This document shows positions 57,613-64,000 of a DNA stretch of 64,000 nt, in pieces. The DNA comes from Shewanella sp. ANA-3 (GTDB lineage: Bacteria > Pseudomonadota > Gammaproteobacteria > Enterobacterales > Shewanellaceae): contig NC_008577.1 in the NCBI RefSeq assembly GCF_000203935.1, forward strand, positions 2,728,001 through 2,792,000, read 5' to 3'. Positions within the stretch are counted from its first letter, which is position 1. Each line of letters opens with the position of its first letter. A program made the translations under genes and the position numbers. The notes beneath the pieces were generated by a model. It did not search any database. It was not told the origin of the DNA and was given only the letters and a program-made list of their open reading frames with translations.

Positions 57613-59742
57613 TTGAATTTTCTATTATCTAACAACAGCAAACGTGGCACTTATCGCTGGCATCAGGGATTAACCCTACTGGCACTCAGCAGCATTAGCA
57701 CCTTTAACGCCATGGCCGCTCAAGCAATCACTACTCAAGCAACGGCGTTACAGGCAGTAGCGGCTAAAACTATGGCTGCCAATCCAAATGTAGGCGAAGG
57801 CGAAATGCTGCCAGCCCATCACCATGGCGAGCAAGCAAATAAGTTTAAACCCGTTGTTTATCAAATTTTTACCCGACTCTATGGCAATAAAAACACCACC
57901 AATAAACCTTGGGGCACGATTAGCGAAAACGGTGTGGGTAAATTTAATGATATTGATGATACTGCACTCAAAAGTATCAAAGACTTAGGTGTTACCCATG
58001 TGTGGTATACGGGTGTACCCCACCACGCCCTAATTGGCGATTACAGTGCTATTGGCGTAAGTCACGATGATCCCGATGTGGTTAAGGGCCGCGCTGGCTC
58101 GCCCTATGCGGTTAAAGATTATTACAACGTAAACCCCGATTTAGCGGTCGATCCCGCAAAGCGTTTACAGGAGTTTCAGGCACTTATCGAGCGCACCCAC
58201 AAGCAAGGCTTAAAGGTGATTATCGATATAGTGCCCAACCATGTGGCGCGTAATTACCATTCCATCACTAAGCCCGAGGGTGTGCACGATTTTGGTGAAG
58301 ATGATAATCAAACCCTTGAATATGCAAAGCATAATAACTTTTACTATGTGATTGATAAAAAGCAATCCTCAGGCTTTCAAGTGCCCGATTTGCCTGAGAG
58401 CCTCAAACCGTTAGGCGGTGAATCGCATCCCCTAAGTGATGGTCAATTTAAGGAAATCCCCGCCAAATGGACGGGCAATGGCTCACGCCTTGCTAAGCCG
58501 GATATGAACGACTGGTATGAAACCGTTAAAATCAATTACGGTGTCCGCCCCGATGGCAGCCATGATTTCCCCGCACTGCCACCAGGTTATGCCACTCTCG
58601 GCGCCGAGCAGCACTACGCATTTTGGCAGCAACATAGTCATGAATTGCCTAACTCTTGGATCAAATTCAATCAAATTGCCCAGTATTGGTTAGCGATGGG
58701 AGTCGATGGATTTCGTTACGATATGGCCGAAATGGTACCAGTCGAGTTTTGGAGCTATTTAAATAGTCATATAAAACATAGCCATCACGAAGCTTTTATC
58801 TTAGCTGAGGTCTATAACCCCGCACTGTATCGCGACTATATTCAGCTCGGCAAAATGGACTACCTCTACGACAAGGTCGATCTTTACGACACCCTCAAAG
58901 CCATTATGGCAGGGCAAAAAAGTACCGCGCAGATCGCCGCGGATCAGGCCAAAGTACATGATATCGACACGCATATGCTGCATTTTTTAGAAAACCACGA
59001 CGAGCAGCGCATCGCCAATGCCGCCTTTTTAGGTAGTTTAAGTGGTAATGCCTCTACGGATGCGGTCGATCCCCGCTACGCCCTGCCCGCAATGGTGGTG
59101 TCAGCAACCTTAAGTACCTCACCCACCTTGATTTATTTTGGTCAAGAAGTAGGAGAAGCGGCGACGCAAAACCTAGGCTTTGGCCATGCTTCGCGCACCA
59201 GTATTTTTGATTATGCGGGTGTTCCCGCCCATCAGCGCTGGATGAATCAAGGTAAATTTGATGGCGGCCAATCAACCACGGCAGAAGTCGCGCTGCGCAC
59301 CTACTATCAAAAATTATTGAACCTCAGCACAGGGAAAAATGCGCCCGCGCTCTTAGGACAATATGACTCGCTAGATGCTGCTAACCGCAGCGCGGTATCG
59401 GCCGCAAAGGCTAGCAATAAGGCTAACAATAAGACAAACAATGGCAGCGCAACGGGTTATGATGACTCAACCTTCGCCTTTGTCCGCTTTGAGGCTAATA
59501 CCGCCAATAACAAAGGTCAAAAGCTGATTATTGTCAGTAACTTTAGTCAAACCCAAGCCAAGTTATTTTCACTTAAACTGCCCCAATCTCTGATTGCGCA
59601 ATGGCGGTTAACCGATGCCACCTATCCGCTTAAGGATTTGCTGGAAGACCATGAGGCGCAGTTGGTTGTCGAACAAGGCGAAGGACAAGTTAAATTGCAG
59701 CTAGCGCCTCTCTCCACAGCCATTTTTGAACTCGCCCATTAG
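57613..59742 (+). CDS. Exported GH13 alpha-amylase
   Basis: The 709-residue precursor has a long signal peptide (WHQGLTLLALSSISTFNAMAAQA) and an Ala/Thr-rich linker. GH13 regions: I VIIDIVPNHVARNYH, II GVDGFRYDMAEMVP (nucleophile Asp), III FILAEVYNPALY (Glu), IV HFLENHDEQRIANAA. A large insert between strands 3 and 4 (about 235-330) and a short C-terminal beta domain are present. The TTG at 57613 has AAAGGA at 8-base spacing; an earlier TTG at 57583 sits inside the hairpin arm and is less likely. Confidence 0.88.
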   Translation: MNFLLSNNSKRGTYRWHQGLTLLALSSISTFNAMAAQAITTQATALQAVAAKTMAANPNVGEGEMLPAHHHGEQANKFKPVVYQIFTRLYGNKNTTNKPWGTISENGVGKFNDIDDTALKSIKDLGVTHVWYTGVPHHALIGDYSAIGVSHDDPDVVKGRAGSPYAVKDYYNVNPDLAVDPAKRLQEFQALIERTHKQGLKVIIDIVPNHVARNYHSITKPEGVHDFGEDDNQTLEYAKHNNFYYVIDKKQSSGFQVPDLPESLKPLGGESHPLSDGQFKEIPAKWTGNGSRLAKPDMNDWYETVKINYGVRPDGSHDFPALPPGYATLGAEQHYAFWQQHSHELPNSWIKFNQIAQYWLAMGVDGFRYDMAEMVPVEFWSYLNSHIKHSHHEAFILAEVYNPALYRDYIQLGKMDYLYDKVDLYDTLKAIMAGQKSTAQIAADQAKVHDIDTHMLHFLENHDEQRIANAAFLGSLSGNASTDAVDPRYALPAMVVSATLSTSPTLIYFGQEVGEAATQNLGFGHASRTSIFDYAGVPAHQRWMNQGKFDGGQSTTAEVALRTYYQKLLNLSTGKNAPALLGQYDSLDAANRSAVSAAKASNKANNKTNNGSATGYDDSTFAFVRFEANTANNKGQKLIIVSNFSQTQAKLFSLKLPQSLIAQWRLTDATYPLKDLLEDHEAQLVVEQGEGQVKLQLAPLSTAIFELAH

Positions 59743-59776
59743 CCAGATAAGGTAAGATAAAGATCAGAGATCAGCA

Positions 59777-59811
59777 CCAGAGTCACACACCGTTGTGACT
59801 CTGGCTTTTTT
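59777..59811 (+). terminator. Terminator at the end of the amylase genes
   Basis: A perfect 11-bp stem (CCAGAGTCACA / TGTGACTCTGG) is followed by CTTTTTT. Confidence 0.88.
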
Positions 59812-59857
59812 AAAACACACTAGCGTAAACATCAGTTAAACATCACAAAGGCAAGCC

Positions 59858-60286
59858 ATGTTACTCGGCATTCACCATGCAGCGATTATTTGCAGTAACT
59901 ATCAAAAGTCCAAACACTTTTATGTGACGATTCTTGGCCTTAGCGTGCTGGCAGAGCATTATCGTGAGGCGCGCCAGTCCTATAAACTCGATTTACAACT
60001 GCCGGATATGAGCCAAATCGAGTTGTTTTCCTTCGAGAATCCTCCCAAGCGCCCAAGCTATCCCGAGGCCTGCGGTCTTAGGCATCTCGCCTTTCGCGTT
60101 GCATCGATTGAAACGGCGATCGAGCATCTTACGGCCCATGATATCGACGTCGAACCCGTCCGCATCGACGAATACACTGGCAAAAAGTTCACCTTCTTTA
60201 GCGACCCCGACGGCTTACCCTTAGAGTTATATGAGCTATACCTGAATCCTCACTGTATTAAAAATGTAAATAAAACAGCGCACTAA
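59858..60286 (+). CDS. gloA2: VOC-family (glyoxalase I-like) protein, YaeR/GloA2 type
   Basis: The 142-residue metalloprotein belongs to the vicinal-oxygen-chelate fold. It matches E. coli YaeR closely: HHAAIICSNYQKSKHFYVTILGLSVLAEHYREARQSYKLDL, ELFSFENPPKRPSYPEACGLRHLAFRV and FTFFSDPDGLPLELYELY. Candidate metal ligands are His in HHAA and HLAF and Glu in LELYE. A glyoxalase-like role is assumed for the family but the substrate is unclear. Independent of the amylases behind the terminator. Confidence 0.87.
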   Translation: MLLGIHHAAIICSNYQKSKHFYVTILGLSVLAEHYREARQSYKLDLQLPDMSQIELFSFENPPKRPSYPEACGLRHLAFRVASIETAIEHLTAHDIDVEPVRIDEYTGKKFTFFSDPDGLPLELYELYLNPHCIKNVNKTAH

Positions 60287-60448
60287 AATAGCGTATTCAT
60301 GTTGCGAATAAGATGAATAAAGCTTAATTACGCCAAGGGAGTTTTAGCAGTAGACTCAATGAAGCGGTGCAGCACTAGCCCATCGTTTGACCAATATGAC
60401 AGAGTAAAAGGCTGGAGCTTACCAAGGCTAATCACAGAGGAGCTCAAG

Positions 60449-60658
60449 GTGTTTGATAACCCAACATTATTGTTATGGAGTTTAGTCTTTGGCCTCTTTG
60501 GTCTTGGCTTTTTCACCTACGGCAAGCGCCAAGCCGCCCCCATCCCTTTGGCCGTCGGCCTCACCCTGATGATTTACCCTTATTTTGTCACCAATCTCAC
60601 GCTACTTATCGCTATCGGCATCGCCCTTATCGCACTCCCCTATTTTGTAAGAATATGA
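60449..60658 (+). CDS. Small hydrophobic membrane protein
   Basis: The 69-residue protein starts with GTG, preceded by GAGGAG at ideal distance. Two or three membrane segments are seen (PTLLLWSLVFGLFGLGFFTYG, PLAVGLTLMIYPYF, LTLLIAIGIALIALPYFV), with the basic turn GKRQ between. The start is internal to a longer frame that opens at 60359 without a ribosome binding site. Function unknown. Confidence 0.65.
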   Translation: MFDNPTLLLWSLVFGLFGLGFFTYGKRQAAPIPLAVGLTLMIYPYFVTNLTLLIAIGIALIALPYFVRI

Positions 60659-60756
60659 TTTTAATATATGAAGCTCTAAAAACTAGGAATACGTTGAGAT
60701 AAGAAAAGAGAAAATTTTTGAGTGACGGGCAAACATGCTGTTCCTACGAATGAGTA
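60659..60756. other. AT-rich spacer before the inverted-repeat element
   Basis: No gene or clear signal seen. Confidence 0.3.
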
Positions 60757-60906
60757 AGCCATGGCATTTGCTCGACGACGCGCAGCGAGTCCATCCGTGG
60801 ATCTAGGGCCGCCCGTCTGATGTGAATGGATTCACGAATGCCGCGATGGCATTTATATCAAAAAACAGCCATGGAGCGGACGGTCGTCTCGCTAATCACC
60901 ATGGCT
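60757..60906. repeat. 150-bp element with imperfect terminal inverted repeats
   Basis: The ends AGCCATGG (60757) and CCATGGCT (to 60906) are perfectly inverted, and similarity continues inward for about 25 bases (TT-GC-GACGAC shared). An inner stem AATGCC / GGCATT is also present, and there is no coding capacity. It looks like a MITE or interspersed palindromic element, but I cannot count copies elsewhere. Confidence 0.45.
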
Positions 60907-61018
60907 CACCTGTTTAGCAGCGGCGTAATCTGTATGTTTTAAAGAAAATATGTGTCTCGTTTTGGGGTAAAAGTGAGTTAGATTCCTAACTATAATTTTC
61001 GAATTAAAACTTCTATTG

Positions 61019-61150
61019 AGATAACGCCGTGCTCAACGGCAGTTTGTAAGTCGTGGCTTTGTGGATTACTTTTGCGCAGCAAAACCACAAACCTGCGACT
61101 TACAAACTGCCCAGCGCACGCAGTGCGCGTATTGCAGCACTTTGTTATGT
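61019..61150 (-). repeat. attC recombination site of cassette B (132 bp)
   Basis: R'' is ACATAAC and R' is GTTATCT (minus strand). The L boxes GTGCTGCAA and TTGAGCAC pair with a single extrahelical G, the feature that sets strand choice by the integrase. Between them lies a 27-base arm pair (61038-61064 and 61085-61111) with two mismatches and a 20-base loop. Confidence 0.85.
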
Positions 61151-61151
61151 T

Positions 61152-61604
61152 CTATGACCAAACTAAGCCAACCTCAAAATTTTCAGTAGAACAACAAAAC
61201 AATAAGCTGCGACCATGACTACTCTGCAATGCAATTAGCTCCCTCATTTCTTCCAACGCATGAACCATATTCAAATAGAAGTCAGGCAATACAACTTTTC
61301 GTGGAACATCAATTTCGGATGCATTTACAAGGGCAAAATCTCCAAGTGAGAAGCTTCTGCCTCCATTTGCTTTCCAGTTCCCAGCTGACTCCAGTTCACC
61401 TTTTTCGATTGCTTTAAAAAAATATTTTTTCGTGAATTCATTGCTTGACATGACCGACCGTTTAGATGATTCAATTGTATCAATGCAAACTGTCGCAACA
61501 TGCGATTCATGATCATGGTAAAGAGCTATAGTGAATATATCCAAGTTTCTGGATTTAGCTTTACGTAAACCCTCATAAATAAGCTTTTTGAAATCTTCTT
61601 TCAT
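61152..61604 (-). CDS. Cassette-borne protein of unknown function (possibly DUF4303-like)
   Basis: The 150-residue protein has mixed alpha/beta character: FKKLIYEGLRKAKSRNLDIFTIALYHDHESHVATVCIDT, then FSLGDFALVNASEIDVP and a C-terminal LLFCCSTENFEVGLVWS. The overall pattern resembles DUF4303 proteins, but this is a weak impression. GGAG lies six bases before the ATG at 61604; an ATG at 61631 lies inside the attC boundary and lacks a binding site. The stop is two bases from the R'' box of attC, typical for cassettes. Codon use is more AT-rich than in the neighbours. Confidence 0.65.
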   Translation of the reverse strand: MKEDFKKLIYEGLRKAKSRNLDIFTIALYHDHESHVATVCIDTIESSKRSVMSSNEFTKKYFFKAIEKGELESAGNWKANGGRSFSLGDFALVNASEIDVPRKVVLPDFYLNMVHALEEMRELIALQSSHGRSLLFCCSTENFEVGLVWS

Positions 61605-61627
61605 ACGACTCCGATAGCGCCAATAAA

Positions 61628-61705
61628 ACATAACGCCCCAATAACCGGCGCGCGGCTTTTTGCGCGTCCGGCGCCGTAGGCGCGAAGTTGATTGGCTTGT
61701 TAGAG
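61628..61705 (-). repeat. attC recombination site of cassette A (78 bp)
   Basis: On the minus strand it begins CTCTAACAAGCC (R'') and ends GGGGCGTTATGT (R'). The L boxes CCAATCAAC and GTTATTGG pair with one extrahelical C. The centre is a GC-rich stem (GCGCC/GGCGC region). The stop codon of the preceding gene lies within R''. The form is close to class 1 integron attC sites. Confidence 0.88.
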
Positions 61706-62071
61706 ATCACCTTCTCCTCGAGTGATGTGATGAAACTCAACACACTCGTATGCTTTTGCGTACTCTCGGCACACGTTTGTCCACTGATGGTTAGCATAAA
61801 ATGCGATGATAATGCTTTTTACTGTCTGGTAGCCTATAGAGAATTCCTCCCGCAACTTATGCTCAAACTCATGCCAGTTGACGGCTTCTCCTGCTTCGAG
61901 TTTCTCATCGTACTTTTCAAAAACATCGTGTGCCCGGTTTAAATCGCTATCATCCCAGTCCATTTGGATTACTAGCGCCGGGATAGGATGCTCTCGATAA
62001 TCTACGCTTTCGGCAAGCATTTTTACGTGATAGCGGAGCTTATCGATTTGTTCTTGTAGCTCAATACTCAT
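61700..62071 (-). CDS. Second gene of cassette A, small soluble protein
   Basis: The 123-residue acidic protein starts with a helix (ELQEQIDKLRYHVKMLAESVDY), followed by ALVIQMDWDDSDLNRAHDVFEKYDEKLEAGEAVNWHEFEHKLREEF and a C-terminal helix pair. The layout slightly resembles DUF1878/YhaI proteins; the match is unproven. Its ATG overlaps the stop of the upstream gene (ATGA), with GGGGAAA as ribosome binding site, so both products are made together. Function unknown. Confidence 0.7.
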   Translation of the reverse strand: MSIELQEQIDKLRYHVKMLAESVDYREHPIPALVIQMDWDDSDLNRAHDVFEKYDEKLEAGEAVNWHEFEHKLREEFSIGYQTVKSIIIAFYANHQWTNVCREYAKAYECVEFHHITRGEGDL

Positions 62072-62541
62072 TGAGATTTCCCCTCTAGACGAAGATACCG
62101 CCCATTCAGTCTGGACACGGAATCCTGCACAAATGATTGAAGTTCAGAAGTAAGACGATTGCAGACCTCTTGGTCCGTCTCCGAACGAAGGGAGAGAAGA
62201 CGCATTTGGGCCTCCACAACTAGCCCACGAACATCAGCATCTGGTCCATCCAGGTCAATTTGCATTAACGCCGAATCAAATTGAGCTTGAATTGAATCAA
62301 TCAATGACACACGACCTCTCCCACGAGCGCTTGAAACCGGCTCAACTAAAAGTTTTCTGACTTCACCGAGAGTCCTTTCCAAGCTCCGACTAGCATTGGT
62401 CAGATTTAACCTCCGAATGTCTAGAGAAATCTGATCTTTGGTTTTCTTCACGCGAAGAGCAGCGATGAGCGTTACCCCCATGCTTAATATGGTAACCACC
62501 GTAGAGGCCAGAGAAATTGTTGCATCAGTTGATAGAGGCAT
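62068..62541 (-). CDS. First gene of cassette A, membrane-anchored coiled-coil protein
   Basis: The 157-residue protein has one N-terminal membrane helix (ISLASTVVTILSMGVTLIAALRV) and then a charged, mainly helical cytoplasmic part (KKTKDQISLDIRRLNLTNASRSLERTLGEVRKLL and SELQSFVQDSVSRLNGRYLRLEG). The start at 62541 is the first ATG wholly inside the cassette; in-frame ATGs at 62562 and 62577 straddle or precede the recombination point. It is coupled to the next gene by a 4-base overlap. No family recognised. Confidence 0.6.
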   Translation of the reverse strand: MPLSTDATISLASTVVTILSMGVTLIAALRVKKTKDQISLDIRRLNLTNASRSLERTLGEVRKLLVEPVSSARGRGRVSLIDSIQAQFDSALMQIDLDGPDADVRGLVVEAQMRLLSLRSETDQEVCNRLTSELQSFVQDSVSRLNGRYLRLEGKSQ

Positions 62542-62559
62542 AGTTCTTGTGATCTCTAA

Positions 62560-63093
62560 CATTCTATTCGTGTGCATGCGCGTTTACCTCGTTGGACCAG
62601 TGAAAGCGCGCACGGTTAACTTTCTGTATGCAAAGAACTTATCAGCTTTCTGGCAAATACACCATCTGGAAAAACGCGCATGCGCGTTTTACAACCCTAT
62701 TAACTAAAAGTATTACATTATAGTCAATTGATTTTATAGAGTTTTACTTGTTGAAGATGGAATTGGTGCGCACTGACTTCGTCTTAAAATCATACAAAAT
62801 AGCTAATTTTATATATGACTGTATACCCATACATTGTTAGTCGATTTCTGGTTGGGCCAAACTTAGGCAAATAGATAAGAATTTGTATGTCAGCAGGAGT
62901 GGGAATTTTCGATAGAACTAACGAGCCGAAACTCGTAATGGGGCAAAAAGCTTTTACCCGGATGAACAGTTCAATAGTCGTTAAGATTGCCATCATTACA
63001 GCTGTGATCTTAACAGGATGAACATTGTTCTAACTAACCTTCCCTACCCCACCTTACCTATCTGACTAAATAGGCTCAAACCAATCAACTCAA
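62560..63093. other. Non-coding flank beyond the cassettes, with repeated GCATGCGCGTTT
   Basis: No gene is supported here. A perfect 20-base palindrome, AAAACGCGCATGCGCGTTTT, lies at 62671-62690. Its right half (GCATGCGCGTTT) recurs at 62574-62585, 104 bases away and next to the cassette boundary. Whether this is an attI remnant, a degenerate attC or an unrelated repeat cannot be decided. The 68-codon frame at 62790-62996 looks random. Confidence 0.4.
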
Positions 63094-63942
63094 CTATTCT
63101 CGGCAGATAGTTATACGGCGAAGTGCAAATATGCCCAGTAGCGAAAGGATTAATAGGGATAAACTGCCACCACCGCTATAACCTTGTTTATGTTCAATGG
63201 TTGCAATATGTTCTTCTTTCACGCGGGTTTTAAAGCGGGCTAATTCGGCGTCTAAATTAGTGATCATATCGTTTACCGCGAGCTCAAAGCCTTCGGTGGA
63301 TTTTTCACGTAACACATTGGTGACGCTCACCGCGGTTGACGTGTCGGTAAGTTGATTAATACCGGGCGCTCTGAACAACATCTTTTGGCTGCGCATATCA
63401 AATACGGCGGTATCGACAAAGGTTTGGATCGCGTTTTCATTACCGGGCACCATATACATGCCGACTATAGTCCAATACAGCAGTGAAGCCTTATTCTCGC
63501 TGCTTTGTAACAGTTGATCGTAAGACACTAGCGCCATCACATCGACATCGTGCAAGCGGGCGACCTGCTGCAAGGTACTAAAACCTTTGCCATTTTTAAG
63601 GTAAGTGCTGGGGATTAATTCGATACGATCAATAAAGTCATATTTAACAAAGGATTGTTTCACTTTATCCAGCAAGGCGATTTGCGAGCTGCTATCGAGG
63701 GCTTCGAATTGCCAATGGGTGGAAGGTAAAAAGGCAATGCCGACCGTGATGGGAAGACGCAGCACAGGGATACTGGGTTGCTGCGCCTCACGTTGTTTAT
63801 CGTCGGGATAGAGATATTCAACCAGACTGCTGGACACCACATTTTTTTCGGTGGTGTTACCGTTGAAAAAGGCACTGCAACCACCAAGCAAAATGCTAAT
63901 CGATGCCAGCGCGCCCACAAGTGCTATGAATTTTGTCTTCAT
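63094..63942 (-). CDS. Rhombotarget lipoprotein (GlyGly-CTERM)
   Basis: The 282-residue precursor has a lipoprotein signal (GALASISILLGGCSA, Cys about residue 22). A soluble domain follows (VGIAFLPSTHWQF, LLDKVKQSFVKYDFIDRIELIPSTYLKNG, ARLHDVDVMALVSYDQLL, DTAVFDMRSQKMLF). The C-terminal tail is YSGGGSLSLLILSLLGIFALRR: a Gly motif, one membrane helix and arginines. This tripartite GlyGly-CTERM tail is the sorting signal cut by rhombosortase, a rhomboid protease. A lipoprotein carrying both signals fits the rhombotarget lipoprotein family. GGGAAG precedes the ATG at 63942. Confidence 0.85.
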   Translation of the reverse strand: MKTKFIALVGALASISILLGGCSAFFNGNTTEKNVVSSSLVEYLYPDDKQREAQQPSIPVLRLPITVGIAFLPSTHWQFEALDSSSQIALLDKVKQSFVKYDFIDRIELIPSTYLKNGKGFSTLQQVARLHDVDVMALVSYDQLLQSSENKASLLYWTIVGMYMVPGNENAIQTFVDTAVFDMRSQKMLFRAPGINQLTDTSTAVSVTNVLREKSTEGFELAVNDMITNLDAELARFKTRVKEEHIATIEHKQGYSGGGSLSLLILSLLGIFALRRITICRE

Positions 63943-63961
63943 CTGCTTCCCTACCGTATCC

Positions 63962-64000
63962 TTACTGCGCACAGGCCATGCAACCCGTGCATATTGCCGC
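63962..64000 (-). CDS. C-terminal end of an upstream gene (window edge)
   Basis: An open frame enters from base 64000 and ends with TAA at 63962-63964. It gives only about 12 residues with the pattern CTGCMACAQ. The stop is 20 bases before the rhombotarget lipoprotein start. Because rhombotarget genes often neighbour rhombosortase genes this could be one, but twelve residues cannot show it. Confidence 0.3.
   Translation of the reverse strand, partial: AAICTGCMACAQ

Larger units (their letters stand above)
61025..62559 (-). mobile_element. Two integron gene cassettes in tandem, no integrase gene in view
   Basis: Cassette A spans 61634-62559 (926 bp, two genes, attC at 61628-61705). Cassette B spans 61025-61633 (609 bp, one gene, attC at 61019-61150). 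Each boundary is a G/TT point. In both, the first bases of the cassette are the exact complement of the R'' box of its own attC: 12 bases for A (GTTAGAGATCAC / GTGATCTCTAAC) and 8 for B (GTTATGTT / AACATAAC). That is expected for true cassettes. The genes read in the same direction. No intI or attI is recognisable here. Confidence 0.85.

Noticed and set aside
62554-62622. Third attC site at the outer cassette boundary
   Set aside because: A CTCTAAC box and a GTTAACT box occur at a suitable distance, but no L-box pairing with an extrahelical base could be found.
62790-62996. 68-codon open frame (minus) between cassettes and rhombotarget gene
   Set aside because: Random-looking sequence without a start signal in AT-rich DNA.
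1-64000. tRNA or rRNA genes and CRISPR arrays
   Set aside because: No cloverleaf with a T-loop signature, no rRNA-like stretch and no regularly spaced direct repeats were noticed by eye; a covariance scan would be decisive.

Overview
The window is a contiguous piece of a gammaproteobacterial chromosome, most likely Shewanella. This rests on the gene content (isc operon with rimK and iscX close by, csiV after mfd, a GlyGly-CTERM rhombotarget lipoprotein, a TonB-receptor/GH13 maltodextrin locus), on protein sequences close to Escherichia coli counterparts but not enterobacterial, and on moderate GC. It is mostly ordinary core genome, with an IS3-family insertion at about 33.0-34.3 kb and a small integron-cassette island at about 61.0-62.6 kb.

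Layout. 1-4.6 kb: the end of a MocR-like regulator, a lipoprotein of the choice-of-anchor I type with a Pho box upstream, and a Bcr/CflA efflux pump. 5.0-7.3 kb: ilvIH (branched-chain amino acid synthesis). 7.4-8.6 kb: ibpA, with a sigma32-like promoter and a ROSE-type RNA thermometer, then ndk. 8.8-15.9 kb, all minus strand: a small His-rich membrane protein, iscX and rimK, then fdx-hscA-hscB-iscA-iscU-iscS-iscR (iron-sulfur cluster assembly), with two abutting IscR-type operators upstream of iscR. 16.1-18.7 kb: cysE, trmJ and, divergently, suhB. 18.8-22.1 kb: lolCDE. 22.2-27.4 kb: a PilZ-like protein, mfd and csiV. 27.5-32.7 kb: acylphosphatase, ycfP, nagZ, sdaA and a lipoprotein.

33.0-34.3 kb is a complete IS3-family element with inverted repeats, a 3-bp target duplication and an A AAA AAG frameshift site. 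It lies between an M14-type peptidase gene and a hairpin that probably was that gene's terminator. 34.4-48.9 kb holds housekeeping genes: a GNAT enzyme, an S9 peptidase, class I fumarase, pabB, a NudL-type CoA pyrophosphatase, asnS, a Ddl ligase, a GAF-PAS-GGDEF-EAL protein and an rRNA m5C methyltransferase.

49.0-59.8 kb is a maltodextrin utilisation locus: sugar MFS transporter and cytoplasmic GH13 glucosidase on the minus strand, and a TonB-dependent receptor with two exported GH13 enzymes on the plus strand. The divergent intergenic region has two nearly identical 14-bp palindromes that look like LacI-family operators. The probable flow is extracellular or periplasmic amylases cutting polymers, the receptor importing oligosaccharides, the inner-membrane transporter taking up sugar and the glucosidase finishing hydrolysis.

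59.9-64 kb: a VOC protein, a small membrane protein, a 150-bp inverted-repeat element, two integron gene cassettes on the minus strand with two clear attC sites and no integrase gene in the window, then the rhombotarget lipoprotein. One cassette carries two translationally coupled unknown genes (a membrane-anchored protein and a small soluble protein), which is the best candidate here for an undescribed system.
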